Below, in pieces: positions 14,333 through 20,702 of a DNA stretch of 20,702 nucleotides. This DNA comes from Lutibacter sp. (GTDB taxonomy: Bacteria > Bacteroidota > Bacteroidia > Flavobacteriales > Flavobacteriaceae). The stretch's first letter is position 1. Every line of letters begins with the position of its first letter. The stretch is taken from assembly GCA_021647265.1 (NCBI GenBank), contig JAKIVA010000045.1, positions 1 to 20,702 on the forward strand, in the 5' to 3' direction. Under the pieces are notes generated by a model, which saw only the letters and a program-made list of their open reading frames with translations, ran no database searches and was not told the origin of the DNA. The position numbers and the translations under genes were made by a program.

Positions 14333-14920
14333 CTAGTAACTTAAGCCATAATGTTTTATAACTTCATTATAATTGGAATAATCAATGGAGGATTTACCAG
14401 AAGCCGTATTTGCTGGTATTAATATGTACCTAAACCTATTACCTCTATTAGCAGTAGATTGATATTCTGTAAGTGCCACTCCATCAGTAGATTTTAAGGT
14501 AATTATAATGCCATCATAATTTAATGAATTATTTCCAAAAGTAAAAGAGTACCATGTATTGAACCAGCGCCCTGCAGATGGTACTGTATAAATACTACTT
14601 GTGCCGTATTGCATTAAATAAACCATGACCAAAGTATTGTCTCTTAAAACGTCTTGACTAATTTCAGTAATAGGAATACGCATTACTTTATTGGTTGGAT
14701 CATTTGTTAAATTCCAATCTGCATCTAACCAATTGGAAGCAATTACATTTGCGTTACCGTCTACACCATTTTGTCCATCAACACCATTTTGTCCATTTAC
14801 ACCGGCTGGCCCTTGCGATCCAATTGCACCATCCATTCCGTCACTTCCAGAGCAAGCGGTTAAACTTATACTAAAAATTAGAATAATACTGTAACTAAAA
14901 ATTCTGTTTGTTGTTTTCAT
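14333..14920 (-). CDS. Lipoprotein with collagen-like Gly-X-Y repeats
   Basis: This 195-residue protein has a signal helix (about 8-19) and lipobox SLTAC, with acylation at Cys23. Immediately after it, from residue 25, come about ten Gly-X-Y triplets (GSD, GMD, GAI, GSQ, GPA, GVN, GQN, GVD, GQN, GVD), which could form a short trimeric collagen-like stalk on the surface. The DNA shows an 18-nt tandem duplication (ACACCATTTTGTCCAT at 14763-14778 and 14781-14796), so the stalk length may vary by slippage. The remaining 140 residues look like a beta-rich globular head (WYSFTFGNNSLNYDGIIITLK) of unknown function. It starts 19 nt after the stop of the upstream HEXXH protein gene. Similar collagen-stalk lipoproteins occur in Flavobacteriaceae. 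Confidence 0.85.
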   Translation of the reverse strand: MKTTNRIFSYSIILIFSISLTACSGSDGMDGAIGSQGPAGVNGQNGVDGQNGVDGNANVIASNWLDADWNLTNDPTNKVMRIPITEISQDVLRDNTLVMVYLMQYGTSSIYTVPSAGRWFNTWYSFTFGNNSLNYDGIIITLKSTDGVALTEYQSTANRGNRFRYILIPANTASGKSSIDYSNYNEVIKHYGLSY

Positions 14921-14939
14921 AATAAATAATTCTATTGTT

Positions 14940-17186
14940 TTAATTTTTTATAAGATCTTCTACTCCCATATTTTTCATCAAATTGTATTGTAATTTTTTG
15001 GCTTCGTCTTTGATTTTTTTAATTAGTGGGTCATATTTTTTATTACAAAACGTAGGGTCACCTTTTGTAATTTCTCTACATTTTCGTTTTTCTTTTTTTA
15101 AATCTTGTATTTGTTGGCCTAACGCTATAGCTTTACGTTGAAGTTCATCCATTTTGGCTTTTGCGTTCTGCATATTGGTTCTTGAACCTTTGGTGAATTT
15201 TTTAAGTAGCCCACCTGGCTTATATGAAGTTGCATCAAAGGTTTTACTTTCTTTTGAAATTTGTAACAACTCAGCTTGGATATAATCATTACCGGTTTCA
15301 ATTTTATTAAACACAATTAATTGATTGCATTTTTTTATTCTGTGGTCTTTTACTACACCCACTAAAAACCCAATCATTGGAAAGCCCGTAGCTATAGGAG
15401 GAGGGTTACAGTCTATATAAATAGTCATTTTGGCTTCGGAATCTTGATTGATAATTTTCCCTGCATATCCATGACTGATTGTTTGCCATTTTGATGTAGA
15501 TGGTAATGGTACTGGCCTTTCTTTTATAGCTAAAGTATCTGACTGATTGTTGAAAAATTGTAAAAACCCTAAATGTTCATTCATAAATACATCATTAGAT
15601 GATTTGTTAGCATTAACCGTAAAAGCTCTTTTTTTCTTATAGATAGCATCATAAAAGTAAGTTACCATTTGACGGTTAGAAAGCCAAATAGTACCATCAA
15701 CCCTACCATCTTTACTGGAAATATTTCCTGCCATTTTAGCTAAACTTTCTTTAGGAAAATAGATAGAACCATCTGCTGTGTTTACATAATAGGTTAGATT
15801 CTTAAATTTTATAATTTTTCCACTTTTACTTGCTTCAATATTTGATTTGATTTTATAATCAAAATGAAAAACACCATTTACTTCCTCAGGGTTAGCCAAT
15901 ATTACAGTTTTAGCTGTTAAACCGGCAAGACATTTTGAATTATCAAATCCACTGCAACAGTTAGATTTTTTATATAATGAATAATTTATACTGAGATTCG
16001 AAAGAGGTTGCTTATTTAGATGTGAAATCATAATCCAAACAGGTATTTCACTACTACAGCTTCCATTAATTTTTTCTGTATAATTCCAATTTTCAATATT
16101 AACACCTTCTATCTTTGAGGTTAATGATTGGAAATATTTAAGGTTTGAACCAGTTGGTGGATTTATAGTTAAATCATATCCCGATGGAATTAAAAGTCTA
16201 AATAAATTTGCCCGTCCCCACCTTAAATTTGGTAATTTTATTTTATTCTCTAAAGGATCTAATGTAATTGTTTCTTGTGGTTGAATATTTTCTATTGGGA
16301 TAGGATCTCCATTTCCAGAATCAGGAATTTTATGTTTGAGAAAATCAAATAAAAAATGTTGAAAAAATTCATCAAAAGCTATATTTTTCAAGTAATTAAG
16401 TCTTGAATTTAAAGAAGGGGTTTCAGCAAAGGCATTCATTAGAGCAACCACAGATGCTTTTCCTTTTTTCATGGCATAATACTTCCATAGTACATAAGCT
16501 GCGTAAGGCTGTCTGTATGTTTGATTATCTACATCAAATACTCTTGCCCATTCATATTCCTTATTTATTTGTTTATATACTTCTGAAGCCAAAAATTCTG
16601 CTACACTTTCATCAAACCAATGGTTCATTGAATGATATTGATTATTTAGATTAGGGACATTTTCCATAACAAAACAATGTCCAACTTCGTGAGCATACAC
16701 GAATCTTTTAATCTCATTTGAGCTATTTCGTAAATTAGGTACACCTGATCGCATCCAACACTTATTTCCAACTAGCCAAAAGGTTTCGCCATTAGCATCT
16801 CTATAATTTACATCATTTAAAATGTAATACAATTGGTTGTTTAAGGTACCATAATTTACGTATTCTTTACGTGCATCTACAATGGCTTGCATTGCATTTT
16901 TTATAAGTGTTTGCCTAAATTCATTAGGTTCTCTTGTCCAACTATGTGGTGTTATTACGTAATCTTTCCCATTAGGGTGATGGTGAGCCCAACATCCGTG
17001 GCCACCAACTCCCGTACTATTACCATCGTAATAAATTTTTAAAATATCATTTCCATCAGGTGTAATCGGACGTAAACCTAATTCTGAACAAGTAGATACC
17101 TGTGCCTTAATATTTAATATTACTAAAACTAAAAATAAAATACTACTATATTTTTTTAAGTAAAAAAAAATTGGTTTATTAATCAT
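14940..17186 (-). CDS. Secreted HEXXH protein, probable gluzincin metallopeptidase
   Basis: This 748-residue protein has an N-terminal signal (hydrophobic 14-27, cut after KAQ, about residue 29). A zinc-peptidase signature HEVGH lies at 166-170, followed by WFDESVAEFLASE (190-202). Its Glu193 or Glu197 is the likely third ligand, as in gluzincins with an ExxAE/L helix. An N-terminal block with several His residues (GGHGCWAHHH, 61-70) is notable. Paired Cys residues suit an oxidised compartment. A beta-rich middle (about 300-640) is of unknown type. The tail (about 685-735) is Lys/Glu-rich and coiled-coil-like (MDELQRKAIALGQQIQDLKKE). No T9SS sorting domain is evident. It follows the OmpA-family gene by 66 nt. 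The substrate is unknown; proteolysis is inferred from the motif. Confidence 0.75.
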   Translation of the reverse strand: MINKPIFFYLKKYSSILFLVLVILNIKAQVSTCSELGLRPITPDGNDILKIYYDGNSTGVGGHGCWAHHHPNGKDYVITPHSWTREPNEFRQTLIKNAMQAIVDARKEYVNYGTLNNQLYYILNDVNYRDANGETFWLVGNKCWMRSGVPNLRNSSNEIKRFVYAHEVGHCFVMENVPNLNNQYHSMNHWFDESVAEFLASEVYKQINKEYEWARVFDVDNQTYRQPYAAYVLWKYYAMKKGKASVVALMNAFAETPSLNSRLNYLKNIAFDEFFQHFLFDFLKHKIPDSGNGDPIPIENIQPQETITLDPLENKIKLPNLRWGRANLFRLLIPSGYDLTINPPTGSNLKYFQSLTSKIEGVNIENWNYTEKINGSCSSEIPVWIMISHLNKQPLSNLSINYSLYKKSNCCSGFDNSKCLAGLTAKTVILANPEEVNGVFHFDYKIKSNIEASKSGKIIKFKNLTYYVNTADGSIYFPKESLAKMAGNISSKDGRVDGTIWLSNRQMVTYFYDAIYKKKRAFTVNANKSSNDVFMNEHLGFLQFFNNQSDTLAIKERPVPLPSTSKWQTISHGYAGKIINQDSEAKMTIYIDCNPPPIATGFPMIGFLVGVVKDHRIKKCNQLIVFNKIETGNDYIQAELLQISKESKTFDATSYKPGGLLKKFTKGSRTNMQNAKAKMDELQRKAIALGQQIQDLKKEKRKCREITKGDPTFCNKKYDPLIKKIKDEAKKLQYNLMKNMGVEDLIKN

Positions 17187-17252
17187 ATGGAAACCTTTTA
17201 TACTTTAACAATTGATATTCTAGATTATTAAATAATTTGATTAGTCATATTT

Positions 17253-18551
17253 TTATTGATTGATTTTAACAAATTCAACACGCCTATTTTTAGCCTTTCC
17301 GTTGGATGTTGCATTACTTGTAATAGGTTCACTTTCGCCTTTGCCAATAACTAACATGCGTTTACCAGCAATGGGAAAATTATCACTTAAATATACTTTG
17401 ATGGCTTCTGCTCTTTTTTTAGAAAGTAATTGATTTGCAATTGCGCTACCGTCGCTATCGGTATGTCCAATAATTTTTATAAAGACATCAGGATTATCGG
17501 CTAAGGTTTGTCCTAATTCATCAAGGACTTTAAAACTACTTGATTTTATAATTGCTTTATTAATATCAAACAAGATATCATTGGTTACAAATTTTCCGGT
17601 TTCAAGTAAGGCATGCCGCATATCTTTTCCAGCAATTGCCAATCGTAAATTGCTTACAAAAAAGTGTTCTCCTTCTTTACCAGAGGTATTAAAGACAATC
17701 GAATTGTAATTAGCTGTACCAAAGGCACGAGGAATGTCCCAAACCTTTTTATCATTTAAATAAACGCGAAGTCTAGTTTTTTGTCGCCACAAAGAAACAT
17801 GAACCCTATTATTTTCTATGGTAAATAGGGCATTATTTTTTTTATTCTCAATTAATTTATCATTATCCTGATATGTTTGGATAGTAGTTTCTCCTGTGTA
17901 TTCAAAATTTTTAGGTTTTAATCGTAGTCGTACACCATTTGCTCCAGTACCAAAACGATTCCATTTCATAAAATCTTTTCTACGGTCTTTTACCGCGACG
18001 ATATTTAGGGTTATTCCGTCAGAGTACCAATCAAAGTTCTTGCTAATAGTAAGGTCAAATTCAAAAGTACAATTTTCAGGTATTTCTGTTATACCGTCAG
18101 GTGTATATGCTCCTATATCTAGTTGTAACCACCGGGAATCAGAATCATTAAAAGTAATAACTTCGCCCGATGAATTGGTATTCCAAGTTACTGGGAAATC
18201 ACCGATGGCATCATTTTTAAAAGTATCTAAAAACATGACTTTAGTGCCAGCTACAAAATCTTTGTTACTATTTGTTTTAAGATTTTGTTTGGTGTTGTCA
18301 TCGCTATTTTGATTACTAGGTTTTGACTTACTTTTTTTACCGTGTTTTTTTTTCTTTAATTTAACACCACCATTTAAAATGGTGTCCATTACTTCTCCGG
18401 TTTTTTCGGCAGTTTTATTCTCTATTTTTCGGGAGATAGTTTCTTTCGCAGCCTCTTCAGCTCGTTTTTTTAATTTTTTTAGAAATTGAGCATTGGCTTG
18501 GGTAGACACTCCTAGTAAACAAATAAGTAGTACTGCTTTAATTGACTTCAT
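17253..18551 (-). CDS. OmpA-family outer-membrane/peptidoglycan-binding protein
   Basis: This 432-residue exported protein has a signal peptide cut near ANA/Q22. A basic coiled region follows (FLKKLKKRAEEAAKE, to about 75) with a Lys-rich patch KLKKKKHGKKSK. The middle (about 105-305) looks like a concanavalin/laminin-G-type beta-sandwich (TFEFDLTISKNFDWYSDGITLNIV, then RVHVSLWRQKTRLRVYLNDKKVWD). The C-terminal OmpA domain (about 318-432) has GHTDSDGS with Asp365, LLSKKRAEAIKVYL, GKGESEP and NRRVEF (Arg423-424), the residues that grip the meso-diaminopimelate of peptidoglycan. It probably links the outer membrane or a periplasmic complex to the wall. It is the first gene of the likely five-gene run ending at 13904. 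Confidence 0.92.
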   Translation of the reverse strand: MKSIKAVLLICLLGVSTQANAQFLKKLKKRAEEAAKETISRKIENKTAEKTGEVMDTILNGGVKLKKKKHGKKSKSKPSNQNSDDNTKQNLKTNSNKDFVAGTKVMFLDTFKNDAIGDFPVTWNTNSSGEVITFNDSDSRWLQLDIGAYTPDGITEIPENCTFEFDLTISKNFDWYSDGITLNIVAVKDRRKDFMKWNRFGTGANGVRLRLKPKNFEYTGETTIQTYQDNDKLIENKKNNALFTIENNRVHVSLWRQKTRLRVYLNDKKVWDIPRAFGTANYNSIVFNTSGKEGEHFFVSNLRLAIAGKDMRHALLETGKFVTNDILFDINKAIIKSSSFKVLDELGQTLADNPDVFIKIIGHTDSDGSAIANQLLSKKRAEAIKVYLSDNFPIAGKRMLVIGKGESEPITSNATSNGKAKNRRVEFVKINQ

Positions 18552-18694
18552 ACATTTATAATTAATTTTTATAAAACTATATTGCAGTATAAATTACTAC
18601 AAGGCCAAAAGTAGATTGAAAAAAAATAGTTGATTATAAAGAATGTATCAAATACTGTAACTAATGTAACATAAAATGCGTAATGTGCTTGATT

Positions 18695-20281
18695 TTAGTT
18701 TTTTGCATATTCTGAAGGAGTACAGTTATATATTTTTTTAAAACATTTACTAAAATATGCATGGTTGTTAAATCCAACACTATAACCAACTTGAGAAATG
18801 TTAATATCAGAAGATTTTAATAATTGTGCTGCTAATTTTAAACGTTGTGAACGAATAAATTCAGAGGTTGATAAACCTGTTAATACTTTTAATTTACGGT
18901 GCAATTGCATTCTACTCATGCCAACGGCTTTACAAAATTCATCTACGTGAAATGAAGATTCTATTAATTTTGAATCTAATACTGATTGAACTTGATTTAA
19001 AAACCGCTCATCAATAGAATTAATAGCAATATCTGTTGGTTTTAAAATAACTTCCTGACTGTAACGTACTTGTAATTTTTTTCGGATTGCTATTAATTGA
19101 GCAACTTTTAATAGTAATAATTCATTGTTAAAAGGTTTGGTAATATAAGCATCGGCTCCCGCTTTTATACCTGAAATTTGATTTTCTTCACCAGCTTTTG
19201 CAGTTAATAAAATTATTGGGATATGGTTTGTTAGTTCGTTTGTTTTTAAAGTATTACATAAAACCACTCCATTTTTTAGAGGCATCATAATATCACAAAT
19301 AACAATATCTGGAACGTATTCTAAAGCAAGTTTAATTCCTTCTTCACCATTAACCGCTTGTATAATGGTATATTCATCTTTTAATAAAGTGCCAATATAG
19401 TTATTCATATCTTTGTTGTCTTCCACAATTAATGCAATTGGATTTTCCGTTTCTTCATTTATTATTTTATTTTCAAGCTCATAAGTGTTTTTATTACTAA
19501 GATTTATAGTTAGTGAATTTTCATCAAAAACAGGGTCTGAAATTATTTCATTTTCCTTAAATACTTTTTTATAAATAGGAAGTAAAATAGTAAATGTAGT
19601 CCATTGATTTAGAATACTTTCAGCTTTAATTTTCCCTTTATGAAGCACAACCAACTCTTTAACTAAAGCCAATCCTATTCCTATTCCTTCAGAATTATTG
19701 TTTGCTTGATAAAAACGATCAAATATTTTGATTACTTTGTTTGGAGCAATTCCTGCTCCTGTATTTTTTATTATAAATTTAAGTTTGTTTTCTTTTACAA
19801 AAGCCTCAGCTATAATGGTTCCTTTTATAGGGGTATATTTTATGGCGTTTGAGAGTAAATTAGTAACTATTTTTTCTACAATATCTTTATCAAACCAAGT
19901 TTCTTTAGGTATTGAATTTATGTTTACTTTAAAATTAATTTCTTTTTGATTTGTCATAAATGAAAATCCATCTAATAATTTTTCTAAAAAAGATGTTAAA
20001 TTATAAGGTGCTACTTTTAATTTTAAACTACCGGATTCTATTTTTGAAATATCTAATAATTGATTAACTAATGCTAATAGTCGGGTGGTGTTACGTTGAA
20101 TAACTTCAAAATTAGTTCTATCGGTTTTTGAAAGTTGTCTCTTTTTTAATTGCTGTTGAATAGGGCCCGAAATAAGGGTTAAAGGCGTTCTAAATTCATG
20201 AGAAATATTTGTAAATCCAGCAATATCAAAATCTAAACCTATAATTCTATTTTGTTGAATTGCATGTGAACTAACCTCCAT
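18695..20281 (-). CDS. Hybrid histidine kinase (HisKA-HATPase-REC-AraC), sensor lost and fused to MurE segment
   Basis: The frame gives 528 residues. The first 22 or so (MEVSSHAIQQNRIIGLDFDIAG) are MurE-like, not kinase. From FTNISHEFRTPLTLI the chain is a kinase of the Bacteroidota hybrid one-protein type: phospho-acceptor His28, N-box NLLSNAIKYT (Asn145), a G1 box reading NTGAGI (Asn173 where Asp is usual), F-box FDRFYQ, G2 GIGIGLAL, a receiver domain with VEDN and Asp330 in ICDIMMP and Lys382, and an AraC DNA-binding domain (about 430-526, GYSVGFNNHAYFSKCFKKIYN). The family normally starts with a ligand-binding periplasmic domain (often propeller repeats and Y_Y_Y) plus a membrane helix, and none is present. 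As it stands it would be an unregulated cytosolic kinase or a dead gene. The start ATG at 20281 belongs to the MurE-like part. Confidence 0.85.
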   Translation of the reverse strand: MEVSSHAIQQNRIIGLDFDIAGFTNISHEFRTPLTLISGPIQQQLKKRQLSKTDRTNFEVIQRNTTRLLALVNQLLDISKIESGSLKLKVAPYNLTSFLEKLLDGFSFMTNQKEINFKVNINSIPKETWFDKDIVEKIVTNLLSNAIKYTPIKGTIIAEAFVKENKLKFIIKNTGAGIAPNKVIKIFDRFYQANNNSEGIGIGLALVKELVVLHKGKIKAESILNQWTTFTILLPIYKKVFKENEIISDPVFDENSLTINLSNKNTYELENKIINEETENPIALIVEDNKDMNNYIGTLLKDEYTIIQAVNGEEGIKLALEYVPDIVICDIMMPLKNGVVLCNTLKTNELTNHIPIILLTAKAGEENQISGIKAGADAYITKPFNNELLLLKVAQLIAIRKKLQVRYSQEVILKPTDIAINSIDERFLNQVQSVLDSKLIESSFHVDEFCKAVGMSRMQLHRKLKVLTGLSTSEFIRSQRLKLAAQLLKSSDINISQVGYSVGFNNHAYFSKCFKKIYNCTPSEYAKN

Positions 20282-20702
20282 AAAGCAATATTCACAACCC
20301 TAATCAACCATATCCCTCAATAGTTCATTTAAATCCATAGTGTTTGGTGTTGTATGAGTTGATGGTATTTCCGTTTTACCAATTTTATTTACATCCGTTG
20401 ATAACAATCCAGCCATATAACCTAAATCAGTAATTAAATCATGTAATAATGTACAAGTTGTTGTTTTACCATTAGTTCCTGTGATACCTATAACCTCAAG
20501 TTCATGGGAAGGAAATTGATAAAACCGAGCTGCAATAACCCCTAATTTCGCCCCCAAATCTTCAACGGCCAGCAGGTAAATATCCAACTGCTCCAATGAA
20601 AACCCTTCACTTCCCAAAGGATCATAAATAACAGTATTTGCACCCTTTTTTTTTGCCTGTTGTAAATAAGTCAGTCCATGCTGTAGTGCGCCTGCAACGG
20701 CA
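20195..20702 (-). pseudogene. murE: MurE ligase fragment (UDP-MurNAc-tripeptide synthetase), with TAG and missing C-terminal half
   Basis: MurE adds the third amino acid to UDP-MurNAc-L-Ala-D-Glu in wall synthesis. From the right edge the frame reads AVAGALQHGLTYLQQA, IYDPLGSEGF, LGVIAARFYQFPSHELEVIG, ITGTNGKTTTCTLLHDL (the P-loop) and then STHTTPNTMDLNELLRDMVD. It stops at TAG (20300-20302) and continues in the same frame as GCEYCFMEVSSHAIQQNR to FTNISHE at about 20195-20215. In intact MurE that position reads VDQG (E. coli LVDQGATFCAMEVSSH), so TAG replaces a Gln codon. The MEVSSH and GTNGKTTT blocks are diagnostic. The rest of MurE (HDHLDYH onward) is absent and kinase sequence follows. 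By hand count 20521-20702 is about 44% GC against about 27% in kinase bases 19081-19140, hinting at a different origin. Confidence 0.85.

Noticed and set aside
14691..14894. Plus-strand frame of 67 codons rich in Pro and Ser opposite the collagen-like repeats
   Set aside because: It is the antisense image of the Gly-X-Y codons (Gly read as Pro); no independent support.
18552..18694. Promoter for the OmpA gene in the gap before it
   Set aside because: Several partial TTTGG and TATACTGC words occur on the minus strand, but none fits the consensus spacing well enough to list.
20300..20302. TAG read as an amino acid (recoding) in MurE
   Set aside because: No evidence of a suppressor or altered code in the window, and the fragment is already truncated by the kinase junction, so a plain nonsense mutation is simpler.

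Overview
The window looks like a piece of an AT-rich Bacteroidota chromosome, most likely a marine-type Flavobacteriaceae. The evidence is the Bacteroidota promoter form TTG-N19-TAnnTTTG in front of glnS and tRNA-Cys, lipoproteins with an SCG or ACS lipobox, a hybrid histidine kinase with a C-terminal AraC domain, and the small YwbE and FolB proteins. No species can be named from the sequence alone.

Region 1 (1-4995) is accessory and mobile. An IS3-family element runs in from the left edge. Its right end sits inside a primase/helicase-like gene and has removed that gene's 5' part. Two adjacent tyrosine recombinases follow: the first has a full catalytic set, the second has lost key residues. 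Next comes an ORF6N-domain gene that appears frameshifted. After it lie about 790 bp without a credible gene, packed with long inverted repeats. Two near-identical 19-bp palindromes (AGGTCACAA-N-TTGTGACCT) sit before and inside the ORF6N gene. This looks like a decaying integrative element parked beside glnS.

Region 2 (4996-12554) is ordinary core and semi-core gene content. It holds glnS (minus), folB (plus), tRNA-Cys with its promoter and terminator, an MBL-fold hydrolase followed at once by a lipoprotein subtilase, an M1-family aminopeptidase, and a convergent SAM methyltransferase.

Region 3 (12555-18551) holds a possible 49-aa plus-strand gene and then a run of minus-strand genes. In transcription order these are an OmpA-family protein, a large secreted HEXXH protein, a collagen-like lipoprotein, a small membrane protein, a 48-aa protein, YwbE and a transglutaminase-like protein. 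Spacing suggests that the first five form one cell-envelope operon.

Region 4 (18552-20702) is the strangest part. A hybrid sensor kinase (HisKA, HATPase, receiver, AraC) has no sensor domain. Its N-terminus is instead the central part of MurE, joined exactly at a peptide both families share (FTNISHE). The MurE part also carries an in-frame TAG. This is either a real recombination scar between murE and a kinase gene or an assembly chimera.
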